A stretch of DNA of 64,000 bases, taken from the NCBI GenBank assembly GCA_020633675.1, contig JACKDE010000004.1, positions 62,001-126,000 on the forward strand. The letters are read 5' to 3'. Position 1 is the first letter of the stretch; every line of letters begins with the position of its first letter. Under the pieces are notes generated by a model that was given only the letters and a program-made list of their open reading frames with translations, was not told the origin of the DNA and ran no database searches. Shown here one piece after another: positions 1-7,763 of the stretch. Position numbers and translations under genes: made by a program. The stretch is from Deferribacteres bacterium (lineage in GTDB: Bacteria; Zhuqueibacterota; Zhuqueibacteria; Zhuqueibacterales; Geothermadaptataceae).

Positions 1-629
1 CATGACCAGGCGCCATTCTGCCCTAGGTATGTCAATCCCGGACGTAAATCCAATGTACCCGAGCCGGGTTGCATTGGATATGGAAGCAAGGCTTTGTTTG
101 GTGCACTCGCCGGCGTCACATCCTTCTCCTCAATCGAACCGGTCGGCAAGCCGATTCCCGCATTCAGATGTACACGACTGCTACCGTTTTCACTCAACAA
201 AACAAGTGCGGTCAAGCTCACATCACCGATGCCTGATGACTTGGTAGTGAATGAGCCACCGGCTCGGGTCAAATGCTCCATCTCCATGCTGACAAATGGC
301 ACCATGGCCATTAAAGTGATCCTGCTGGACGGCGCAAACATCACCCCGAACATATGCATCTGCATCGGCATTTTTTCCGGCGAGATCATAAAATTTCCTC
401 CTGACGGGCTGACGACCTCACTGGCGGTGATAGCGTCGGTACCGTCGCGGCTGCCATCCATTTGCATCGACACAAACCGGTAAGAAAGCATAAATTCGCC
501 ACCTTCGTGGGTGTGGTCGCCCATAACCCCCAACGGAGCATGCCCGTCAGGGCGTCCTGAGGTCCATTGCGACAAACATGGTGTTGCGAAAAGCATCGAC
601 AGTATCATCATTTTTATGATTCGTTTCAT
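1..629 (-). CDS. Outer-membrane 'transporter'-type protein of copper loci, 3' end cut by window edge
   Basis: The frame opens with ATG at 629 and stays open to the left edge (at least 209 codons), so the C-terminus is outside the window. Residues 1-20 form a signal peptide (basic start, hydrophobic core, LSQ end). The mature start has a motif around GVMGDHTHEGGEFMLSYR and many Met and His residues, followed by alternating short beta-like stretches, as expected of a small outer-membrane barrel. I recognise this as a family often annotated only as 'transporter' near copper and respiration genes; that assignment is from memory. It is the last visible gene of the copper cluster, 146 bp after the Cys-rich gene. 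Substrate unknown. Confidence 0.75.
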   Translation of the reverse strand, partial: MKRIIKMMILSMLFATPCLSQWTSGRPDGHAPLGVMGDHTHEGGEFMLSYRFVSMQMDGSRDGTDAITASEVVSPSGGNFMISPEKMPMQMHMFGVMFAPSSRITLMAMVPFVSMEMEHLTRAGGSFTTKSSGIGDVSLTALVLLSENGSSRVHLNAGIGLPTGSIEEKDVTPASAPNKALLPYPMQPGSGTLDLRPGLTYLGQNGAWS

Positions 630-666
630 TATGATTTCCTTTGTTTTTGTTGAAATGTGTCTGCCT

Positions 667-680
667 TGCCCACTTGGGCA
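667..680. promoter_or_regulatory. Perfect 6-bp inverted repeat upstream of the outer-membrane protein gene
   Basis: TGCCCA-CT-TGGGCA lies 38-51 bp upstream of the start codon at 629. The two-base centre is too short for a good RNA hairpin as drawn, so an operator for a dimeric regulator is conceivable. It is a single occurrence and may be chance. Confidence 0.2.
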
Positions 681-775
681 GAGCACTGCACCGTTTTTCT
701 GCGAAATACTTTTGAGGGAAGAATCAGGCTTGGTGTGAGATATCGAGGCTGGGCGTCAAGTTGTTGGGCAAGATA

Positions 776-1150
776 TCACGCTTCAGGTGGCTGCTCTGGA
801 ATGGGAATATGTGGGGCGCTATATTTATTTATCTGGTAAATCAGCGCAGTTTCTTCGAGTTTAAATCTTTTCCCATTCTCACAGGATAAGCATGTCTCGA
901 ATTTTGTGTGTAAGATCACACGCGTCGTTGCTTTCGCCTGGCTTGGCTCAAAGGAACATATCTTGGCGCAGCCAGATCGTTCTGCTTGCATGCAGGACAT
1001 GCCTGCGCAAGAGTTTGCGCACATTGCAGCATCGCAGCAGCAACATGCGCCAGCTTTGCTGCTAGCAATGGCTGCGCCGACAAAATTGGTCTGGCTGCTC
1101 GCAAAAGCGAACAAAACCAAAATTATTGTGATTTGGCTTGAAATATTCAC
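776..1150 (-). CDS. Small secreted cysteine-rich protein with a CCCC run
   Basis: 124 aa with a GTG start five bases after the stop of the peptidase gene. Residues 1-26 look like a signal peptide. The mature part holds 11 cysteines: a run of four at 36-39, then 44, 48, 53, 61 and 65 in a Cx3C-like rhythm, and a CxxC at 87-90. The spacing suggests metal binding, which would fit the copper genes around it, but I recognise no family. The tail after residue 100 is proline-rich and cysteine-free. The reading frame is open and follows its neighbour closely, yet the start lacks a well-spaced ribosome binding site, so expression is not certain. Confidence 0.5.
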   Translation of the reverse strand: MNISSQITIILVLFAFASSQTNFVGAAIASSKAGACCCCDAAMCANSCAGMSCMQAERSGCAKICSFEPSQAKATTRVILHTKFETCLSCENGKRFKLEETALIYQINKYSAPHIPIPEQPPEA

Positions 1151-1154
1151 GCCC

Positions 1155-3149
1155 TCAATTCATCAACAGGAGTTTCTTTGATTGGCTCAGTTTACCGTTT
1201 GAAATTTCATAGAGATACACACCGGAAGCGAGCGCTTGCCCATGATCATTCTTTCCGTCCCACAATACATGATGGTTGCCGGCATCATAAAATCCGGCTG
1301 CAAACTGGCGTACGAGTTGTCCTGCTGCATTGTAAATTTTCAACGCAATCTGATCCGGGCGCTGTAAGGTGAAATTGATTGTCGTGCCGGCGTTAAACGG
1401 ATTTGGATAGTTCTGCCGCAGGATGAATTGCTGTGGCAATCCGGCGCCATTTTCAACGCTGGTCGGTACAAACTGCACCTGTTTTAAAATCCATGCGTCT
1501 TCATCCAAAAAGAGCACAGTCGGATTGAATGGCACGTTCAGCGTAAAGCTCTGGCTTTTTTCATTATTTAAAATGCTCATCACCGTGTCCTGTGTGGCAG
1601 CCTCGAGGTGAATATCGATGGGCATGGTGAACACCGGATGTTGTGAGGATTGTATTTGATCAATATGCAAGTCGACATCGTAGCCTTCGACACCCTGGCG
1701 GGATTGCCAGCTGTATTGGTAGATCGGACGACCGGATCCAAATATCCATTGATCGAAAAACCAGCTCAAATCCATTCCGGAGACAGCTTCACAAACACTG
1801 CGAAATCCAGCGGTGGTCGCATTTCCATATTTAAAGCGTGGATCGTCGCCATAGGCTTTCAGAATGTCGAAAAAGGCGCTATCTCCGACCACATGCCGGA
1901 GCATGTGCAATACCCAGGCACCCTTGTCGTAAACAATGCCATTAAAAATACTTCCCACGGACGTGGTGTCGGTGCGGTAAATCGAGCCTTCGAATAGGCG
2001 ATCCATCCAGGACATGTACTGGCGGTAGTAGCCTTTGCCAAGCTTATCTTCAAAATACAGCGCTTCTGCATAGGAAGCAAAGCCCTCGTTCAGCCAAATT
2101 TCTGGCCAGTAGGCGTTGGTAATCATATCCCCCCACCACTGATGCGCGAGTTCATGGGCTGTTAGTGACTCACCAAAACTGCTCTGGCTTGTCAGCGTTT
2201 GGTGCTCCATACCACCCCCCCAGCCAAATTGCGCCACGCCGTATTTTTCACTTAAAAAAGGATAGGGGCCAAATATATCATGAAAGAAGGAAAGCATATC
2301 GACCATCGAGCTGAGATCGCTTTTGGCTCGCTCCAGATTCGCAGGATAAATATAATTTGTCACTTCCATGGAATCGGTCGGGCTGTATTTAAACCACTCG
2401 GTAAATGTGGCATAATTGGTGATCGCAAGCGATACCAAATACGTGGTGATTGGATAGTTTTCCTGCCAATGGAAGGTAGCCGTCCCGTCGCCGTTGTCGG
2501 TTCGGGAAAGAAGACGTCCGTTCGAGGTCGCAGTGAGTTTGGCGGGCACCGTGACCATCATGTCGACTTTATCGGCTTTATCGTTAGGTGTGTCTTTGCA
2601 CGGCCACCACAGGCGCGCGCCATAGGGCTCGCTTAGTGTCCAAATCAATGGTTGACTATTTTGTTGGCTAAAAACAAATGCCCCAAAGCCGCCACTCTGC
2701 GGCTGGCCGTGGTAACTGATGGTTGCAGAAAAAGTTTGCCCGGCTGCGCGTGGCGCATCGAGATTGAGCACCAGGCGGTCGCCATTGTGGGCAAAGGAAA
2801 TCGCGTTTCCCGAGACGGCATCCACCGTCATGTTGCCTGCAAAATCCAGCTCGACTTGCTGCAGGTCCGCGATGAGGCTCTCGCCCTGAATATCGACCGA
2901 GCCCGAAATAGCTTGCGCTGTCGGATCGATATTTAGATTCAAACCATAGTATTTCACATCAAACCAGGATTGCGCTACGCTGGCAGAGACACGCTTTTCG
3001 GCAGCGAATTTGCGCGCCAAGGCTTGCTGTTTTGCCTGCACAGTCAGTTGGCGCTGCAGTTGAAACTGCTCACGGGTGGCGGGCTGTGCAAACAGATTTG
3101 GCACAACACCAAACAACAACGCAAAATAGAAAACATATCGCTTCATCAT
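1155..3149 (-). CDS. Secreted M1 family zinc metallopeptidase with type IX-like sorting domain
   Basis: 664 aa. Residues 1-21 are a signal peptide. The M1 zinc site HEXXH is at 332-336 (HELAHQWWGD) with the third ligand Glu355 in WLNEGFASYAE, 18 residues later as the family requires. The substrate-anchoring loop reads GGGMEHQ (311-317) instead of the classical GXMEN. The last ~94 residues begin YPNPFN and end in a FlgD-like Ig/Por secretion tail with W-DG-ND-G, ASGVY-Y and KK-LLM, the usual C-terminal signal for type IX-like export in FCB bacteria. It probably acts as a surface or secreted aminopeptidase. It sits between PCuAC and the Cys-rich gene, an unusual place for a peptidase. Confidence 0.93.
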   Translation of the reverse strand: MMKRYVFYFALLFGVVPNLFAQPATREQFQLQRQLTVQAKQQALARKFAAEKRVSASVAQSWFDVKYYGLNLNIDPTAQAISGSVDIQGESLIADLQQVELDFAGNMTVDAVSGNAISFAHNGDRLVLNLDAPRAAGQTFSATISYHGQPQSGGFGAFVFSQQNSQPLIWTLSEPYGARLWWPCKDTPNDKADKVDMMVTVPAKLTATSNGRLLSRTDNGDGTATFHWQENYPITTYLVSLAITNYATFTEWFKYSPTDSMEVTNYIYPANLERAKSDLSSMVDMLSFFHDIFGPYPFLSEKYGVAQFGWGGGMEHQTLTSQSSFGESLTAHELAHQWWGDMITNAYWPEIWLNEGFASYAEALYFEDKLGKGYYRQYMSWMDRLFEGSIYRTDTTSVGSIFNGIVYDKGAWVLHMLRHVVGDSAFFDILKAYGDDPRFKYGNATTAGFRSVCEAVSGMDLSWFFDQWIFGSGRPIYQYSWQSRQGVEGYDVDLHIDQIQSSQHPVFTMPIDIHLEAATQDTVMSILNNEKSQSFTLNVPFNPTVLFLDEDAWILKQVQFVPTSVENGAGLPQQFILRQNYPNPFNAGTTINFTLQRPDQIALKIYNAAGQLVRQFAAGFYDAGNHHVLWDGKNDHGQALASGVYLYEISNGKLSQSKKLLLMN

Positions 3150-3198
3150 ACATACCTTTATCTTGCATTCAGTGCCTCAATTCAACAGGATTTAAACT

Positions 3199-3666
3199 TT
3201 ATTGCAGCTTTACAGTGGATTCGACTTTTTTCAGGCCGCTTTTTTCAAACTGCAATTCAACGCTAAAACGATCACCTGTTTGCAGAGATTGCCTTAAATT
3301 GAGCAACATAATGTGAAAACCGCCGGGCTCGAAAGCCACAATCGTCCCCGCTGGAATTTCAACGCCATTTTCGACTTTCTGCATCGACATGCGATTATCG
3401 GCAACAATTGTGCGATGGACCTCGGTTGCTTCACAAACATCCGCACTGGCAGCGATCAACCGATCTGCAACCCTGCCTTTGTTTGCTATGCTCATATAAA
3501 CCACACCATTGCTGCCGGAGTTTCCATCCGATGGCACTTCAGCAATCTTTACCGGCCTCGACCAGACATTTTCGATTTGAATGTCAGGCTGGGCCGCCTT
3601 TTGTGTACAAGCAGCAAAAATCAGCGCTACGCTGTTCAAGAAAATCATAAAAATTATTTTTTGCAT
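3199..3666 (-). CDS. Periplasmic copper chaperone PCu(A)C, lipoprotein form
   Basis: 155 aa. The frame is open further upstream to 3801 but that would overlap the SCO1 gene; ATG at 3666 directly precedes a lipoprotein signal with lipobox Cys20 (LIFAAC). The copper-binding set of the PCuAC/DUF461 family is present: Met58, His84, the Met93/Met95 pair, and His118-x-Met120 (GFHIML). These proteins deliver Cu(I) to the CuA site of cytochrome c oxidase together with SCO1, whose gene ends 34 bp upstream. Membrane anchoring through Cys20 is inferred; many homologues are soluble. Confidence 0.9.
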   Translation of the reverse strand: MQKIIFMIFLNSVALIFAACTQKAAQPDIQIENVWSRPVKIAEVPSDGNSGSNGVVYMSIANKGRVADRLIAASADVCEATEVHRTIVADNRMSMQKVENGVEIPAGTIVAFEPGGFHIMLLNLRQSLQTGDRFSVELQFEKSGLKKVESTVKLQ

Positions 3667-3700
3667 GTGGTGTATTCTCAATTCTGAAGTTCGAAATAGC

Positions 3701-4309
3701 TTAGTTTCCCGCAAGCAGCAAACGCACATCATGGGCGATGTCCTCAGCGGGCGCATTAAAATCGATGCCGAGGCGCCATTTTCCTTGTCGATCAAGGCCA
3801 AAAACCCGCGAGGTGTGGTTTACCAAATAGCCTGCGCCGCTGTCTGCTAACTCCTGCACTTCGCGGTAAATGCCAAATTCGTTGTAAACCGCAGTTAGCG
3901 CTTCTTCGCTACCGGTCAGCCCAATGAAATCATCGCTAAAAACAGAAAGATGGTTTTTGAGCTTTTGTTGGGTATCACGCTGCGGATCGACAGTGATGTA
4001 AATAAAATTAACATTTTTTGCATCTTCACCGAGCACTTCTTCCACGCGCCGCCACGTTGCAAGGGTGGTCGGGCAAACATCCGGACAAAATGTGTAACCG
4101 AAAAAGATCAAAGACACCTTGCCCCTATGCTCGCTGAGCATAAACGGCTCACCGAATTGATCTGTCAAGGTAAAATCCAATACAGGCATGTCTGCCGGCA
4201 TTTCCGTGCCGCGAAAAGGTTCGGGAGACCGGCAACCTGCCATGAAGATAAAGCCAGCAGCAAAAACGAGCAGCAAAATGCCCGGATACTGTTTTTTAGT
4301 GATCAGCAT
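3701..4309 (-). CDS. SCO1/SenC family copper chaperone
   Basis: 202 aa from ATG 4309, which has GAGG nine bases upstream; earlier in-frame starts would run deep into the cytochrome gene. Residues 1-26 form a lipoprotein signal ending at Cys26 (FMAGC). The thioredoxin-like fold carries the SCO copper motif CPDVC (Cys75, Cys79) and the third ligand His165 in VNHTS. SCO proteins load or reduce the CuA centre of cytochrome c oxidase or related copper enzymes. The start overlaps the end of the cytochrome c gene by 14 bp, indicating coupled translation. No oxidase subunit gene is in the window. Confidence 0.95.
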   Translation of the reverse strand: MLITKKQYPGILLLVFAAGFIFMAGCRSPEPFRGTEMPADMPVLDFTLTDQFGEPFMLSEHRGKVSLIFFGYTFCPDVCPTTLATWRRVEEVLGEDAKNVNFIYITVDPQRDTQQKLKNHLSVFSDDFIGLTGSEEALTAVYNEFGIYREVQELADSGAGYLVNHTSRVFGLDRQGKWRLGIDFNAPAEDIAHDVRLLLAGN

Positions 4310-4769
4310 GCGAGATGTCCTCGGATTGAGCATGTACAAACGTGCGAATATAGCCAAAAACAGCAACAATTTCATCCTCGCTTAAAAAGCCAGCCCAACC
4401 ACGCATGGCGACGCCGGGCAAGCCATGCCGAATGATCTGCAGCCGCGCCTGTTCGGAAAAGTATGAGGCCAGCAATGTGTCCGCCAGCGCGCTCGGCTTG
4501 ACTTCAAGCGATTTCCCGGTCGGACCGTCGCCCTGCCCTTGGGCGCCGTGACAAAACATGCATAACGATGTATAGAGTTCCTTGCCACGCTCGAGCTGTT
4601 GCTCGTTAATTTCTGGCACGGGCGCGCCATATTTGTCGCCCAATTGCGTCTGCAAGTCAGCGCGGTACACCTGCCAGCGTTGGTCACGCGTCAGATGCGC
4701 GCCGGAACTTCCCTGCTGGCAAGCGACCGCAAAGGCCACGAGCAAGCATATTATATAGATGAATCTCAT
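4296..4769 (-). CDS. Lipoprotein cytochrome c, single heme
   Basis: 157 aa from ATG 4769; the open frame continues upstream to 4913 but only this start gives a lipoprotein signal (Cys17 in FAVACQ). Heme-binding CMFCH is at 70-74 inside a typical LY-SLC-CHGA-G-GDGP context, and Met122 in GVAMRGW is the likely sixth ligand. It is a class I cytochrome c, probably anchored on the periplasmic side as an electron donor. It directly precedes SCO1 and PCuAC, so it likely serves the same copper-containing terminal enzyme. Confidence 0.92.
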   Translation of the reverse strand: MRFIYIICLLVAFAVACQQGSSGAHLTRDQRWQVYRADLQTQLGDKYGAPVPEINEQQLERGKELYTSLCMFCHGAQGQGDGPTGKSLEVKPSALADTLLASYFSEQARLQIIRHGLPGVAMRGWAGFLSEDEIVAVFGYIRTFVHAQSEDISHADH

Positions 4770-4890
4770 TTTGATTTTCGGCCTGTCGCGGGGTTCACTG
4801 TGATGTGGTTGGCATCTCAACCAGAGCATAGCAATCACATTTTGACTGTGAATCAGGTTGTTAAAGGCAATGAGTTTATAAAAGAAGAGC

Positions 4891-5274
4891 CTATGATTCT
4901 GGCGGGTGGGCAATTTCAGCGATGAATGGATGGCTTTGATTTAATTCGTCATGTGTCGTGAGAAATAATTCCGGCGCTGCTTGTGCAAAATACACTTCCT
5001 GCGTCGACAGCAATCCGACTGGAAAGCTGATGTCATGGCCTCGCGTTGAGGGTGGTTGGTGTTGAGACGTCTCGCCGTGGTGCTGCTCAAGCAATTGCTT
5101 GCTGAGATGGCATTTGCCATGGCACTGCATCTCCGGACGGTCCTTATTGACACACAGCGATTCGGCTATGTAATCATAATTGAATGAGTAGCTGGCGAGT
5201 GCCAACACCGGCCTCATGAGCATGAAGCAATATAATCCAAGAAAGATGAGTGCGCTTTTGGAGTGATATTTCAT
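4891..5274 (-). CDS. Small membrane protein with NYDYIA-LC-NKD motif, copper-locus associated
   Basis: 127 aa from ATG 5274. One hydrophobic segment (about 7-29) ends in RPVLALASY, followed by FNYDYIAESLCVNKDRPE and then CHGKCHLSKQL (Cys51, Cys55) and a His pair at 65-66. I know this pattern from uncharacterised Bacteroidota proteins of about 120-150 aa encoded near metal and respiration genes; no function is established to my knowledge. Cys41, Cys51, Cys55 and the histidines could bind a metal. The C-terminal half is poorly conserved-looking and histidine/proline-containing. It begins the copper cluster, 121 bp before the cytochrome c start. Confidence 0.8.
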   Translation of the reverse strand: MKYHSKSALIFLGLYCFMLMRPVLALASYSFNYDYIAESLCVNKDRPEMQCHGKCHLSKQLLEQHHGETSQHQPPSTRGHDISFPVGLLSTQEVYFAQAAPELFLTTHDELNQSHPFIAEIAHPPES

Positions 5275-5361
5275 TGAAAATGCGTCATAATGTTTGGCTT
5301 TGCAATCGCAATGGATCTTTATTCTAATTCCATGAACGATTTTGATCAAAGAAAAAAATGG

Positions 5362-6123
5362 CTACGGACTCTTTGCGCCGTCGCTTTGACTTTTTGGCAT
5401 GACAAAGAGATCATCCGGCAAATCGGTGTTGATCTCGACGTTTTCGACTTTGATAATGCGGTACCGGATCGCGTATTCCTGCTCGATTAAGAAGGGCAGA
5501 ACAATGCCGTTGACTTCACGATAATCGCTGTAAAATGCTTCCATGGGCATGTATTGTTGATAATCGAAATCGTGCATTGGGCCTTCCTGTTTGGTTTCTA
5601 GGAAAGTTTCGGCATTCAGATACCAGAATTCTTCCGTTGAATCCGGAAAAAAGACTCGCAGTTTATAATGTGGATCGCCATCGACATCGGCTTGACCGAG
5701 CAATTCCACTGTGTTGCCTTTTTCTTTATAATTCCAGAAAACCGGCTCGAAACGTTTTTCGCGCAGGGTAAAATGGCTGTGTGGCTCCGGCGTAATTGAT
5801 GGCTCAGAGAACTGCTCACCCGCACGCGGAAAAATCCACCAATATTGCTCACCATTGTAGCAGATCGTGCCATCCCAAACCAGCATCGACAGATCGAATC
5901 GGTACAGATCCGGGCGCTTGCGCCAAACCGTGAACGGAGAGGTTTCGCTGAAACTACGGTATTTGCCCGTGATTTTCATATTTTGCACTTTTGCCCAATT
6001 TTCAGCACCACCACGTGCATCGATGTTCTTCTGAATCACCTCATCTAGTGTCAATTCCTGAGCGACCGCCGGCGCTGCTGCAACCAGCGCAAAAACCAAT
6101 ATCTTAATAAAATGGCCGCGCAT
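5362..6123 (-). CDS. LolA-like outer-membrane lipoprotein-sorting family protein
   Basis: 253 aa with a signal peptide cleaved near AVAQ-E (residue 21-22). The body begins DEVIQKNIDARGG, the usual opening of FCB 'outer membrane lipoprotein-sorting' proteins, and continues in alternating beta strands rich in Trp and Tyr, consistent with the half-barrel LolA/LolB fold. It is longer than LolA (about 200 aa) and lacks a lipobox, so it is presumably a soluble periplasmic protein carrying a lipid or lipoprotein; the ligand is unknown. GGAG precedes the ATG. It lies 87 bp before the small copper-cluster protein and may belong to that unit. Confidence 0.7.
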   Translation of the reverse strand: MRGHFIKILVFALVAAAPAVAQELTLDEVIQKNIDARGGAENWAKVQNMKITGKYRSFSETSPFTVWRKRPDLYRFDLSMLVWDGTICYNGEQYWWIFPRAGEQFSEPSITPEPHSHFTLREKRFEPVFWNYKEKGNTVELLGQADVDGDPHYKLRVFFPDSTEEFWYLNAETFLETKQEGPMHDFDYQQYMPMEAFYSDYREVNGIVLPFLIEQEYAIRYRIIKVENVEINTDLPDDLFVMPKSQSDGAKSP

Positions 6124-6217
6124 ATACGAACTCCATCATTTCAATGGTTCAAGTCTATTCGAAACCTGCCTGCCAGGAAGAATTGTACACAGCAGGTCTC
6201 TTTCCCATTTCAAAAGC

Positions 6218-7459
6218 TTAATTGACCAGGTCGTAACAAACCATCTCTTTCAAATTACGCAAATAGAGCTTGCCGTCCGAAAAAGCCGGTTCTGTCCACG
6301 ATTTGCCACTGAGCGCGTTCGGGAACAGACTGACTTCGTTGTAGGCCTCCGGGGTCGCTTCGATCAGTGCCAACTCACCCTGATCACTAAGCACGACCAA
6401 ATGCCCTCCCACCACGATCAGCGAACCTTTACCAAAACCGCGTTTGCGCCATTTGCGCTCGCCGGTCTTCGCATCGATACAGGTTAAGGTGGCCTTGCTA
6501 AATCCGTAAATATAGCCCTGGTAGTACGTTGAGCTGTTGAAATGGTTTATCATCATGCGATTTTGCCAGAGTTCGGCAGCATGCAGGCTGTCGCCGCTTT
6601 CGGTGATTTCCAGCATCGCGCAGCCATTGTCAGTTGAGCCGGACAAAAACACCAGATTAGGTTCGATAAAAACAGGCATGGCTATCATCCCCGGCGGCGC
6701 TTTAATGCTCCACAACACTTCACCATCGCCATTCAGGCTGATGGCTTTGCCACCGGTCGGGAAAATATACTGCCGATAGCCAGCGATGTCCGCCATTACC
6801 GGCGATGAATGACTGGCGCGGGCTTTGTGATTTCCCCAACGGGTGGCGCCGGTGTTTTTGTCCAGCGCAACGATGGCTTTGTCATTTTCGCCCGCGGCTT
6901 CGATTAAAACCAGATCGCCATCGACGATTGGAGAAACACTGTAGCCACGGCCAGGGCCTTTTCCTGCATAGCGCTCCGCCAGCGATACGCGCCATTTCTC
7001 CGCGCCGTTTTTGGCATCGACGGCAACCAGCATGCCTTCCGAGCTGAGTCCAAAGGCCATACCGTCTGCGATAGTTGGCGTCGAGCGAGGTCCGTTGCCA
7101 AGCAACTCAAAAAACTTTTTGTCCATGCCAACGCGCCAAAGGTCTTTGCCTGTTTTTAATTCGAAGGCGACCAAAAATTCTGTGCTGTCCTGTGAATCTG
7201 CAGTATAGCCAGTGCCATCGCTGATAGAAATACCGGAAAAGCCTTCACCGATGCTGCGCTTCCACACCAGTTTTGGCCCACCTGCCGGCCACGCTTGAAG
7301 CTGTACCTGTTCGAGTGATACGCCGTTGCGATTCTGCCCACGATATTGTGACCAGTTCTTATCGGAATGGCCTCTGCTGCCAGCAGAAGCAACGCCGATA
7401 TACAAAAAAATAGCGCACCAAAAGAAGGTGTACAGGATTGAATTTGGTTTGCAACCCAT
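6218..7459 (-). CDS. Secreted PQQ-type beta-propeller repeat protein
   Basis: 413 aa from ATG 7459 (GGGA five bases upstream), which starts a clear signal peptide ending near VASAG; a longer open frame to 7693 lacks such a signal. Several repeats of the form A-D-TG--W are visible (AFELKTGKDLWR, AVDAKNGAEKWR, ALDKNTGATRWG, CIDAKTGERKWR), the blades of a PQQ-like/YncE-type propeller. It begins with NWSQYRGQNRNG, common in secreted proteins annotated as PQQ-binding-like propellers in Planctomycetes and FCB bacteria. No dehydrogenase active-site residues were identified, so it is more likely a binding or structural protein than an alcohol dehydrogenase. Confidence 0.85.
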   Translation of the reverse strand: MGCKPNSILYTFFWCAIFLYIGVASAGSRGHSDKNWSQYRGQNRNGVSLEQVQLQAWPAGGPKLVWKRSIGEGFSGISISDGTGYTADSQDSTEFLVAFELKTGKDLWRVGMDKKFFELLGNGPRSTPTIADGMAFGLSSEGMLVAVDAKNGAEKWRVSLAERYAGKGPGRGYSVSPIVDGDLVLIEAAGENDKAIVALDKNTGATRWGNHKARASHSSPVMADIAGYRQYIFPTGGKAISLNGDGEVLWSIKAPPGMIAMPVFIEPNLVFLSGSTDNGCAMLEITESGDSLHAAELWQNRMMINHFNSSTYYQGYIYGFSKATLTCIDAKTGERKWRKRGFGKGSLIVVGGHLVVLSDQGELALIEATPEAYNEVSLFPNALSGKSWTEPAFSDGKLYLRNLKEMVCYDLVN

Positions 7460-7763
7460 GTTTGTCCCGATTTTAAAGTGTAGGTCAACTCGGTTTATCA
7501 CGCTGGGAAAGACTGAAGAGGAAAGTAATTTGTTTAAGCCGGATTGGCAAATAAGAGATGACCAAATGGATGGAAATCTGTGCATTTTTGCAAAAAAGTA
7601 CTGCAGCAGATGCGGAAGCAAAGTTTGGTTAAAATTTTGGCTATCTTCTCTCTGTACACAAGCGTATTCGCTCCAACAAGTTAACCGGCCCAATGCTAAT
7701 CAAGCAATCATCTCAGTGCGGCGCGCAAGAAGCTGGCTGCCCTTCAAATGTTGCAGCAAGGCG
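7460..7763. other. 304-bp intergenic stretch between the TolC-like and propeller genes
   Basis: An open frame on the minus strand runs through much of this stretch in phase with the propeller gene but has no plausible signal or family content, so I treat it as untranslated leader. I see no hairpin with a T-tract after the TolC-like stop and no near-consensus promoter. Confidence 0.5.

Noticed and set aside
7460..7693. N-terminal extension of the propeller protein
   Set aside because: It would put 78 residues in front of a clear signal peptide; ATG 7459 has its own ribosome binding site.
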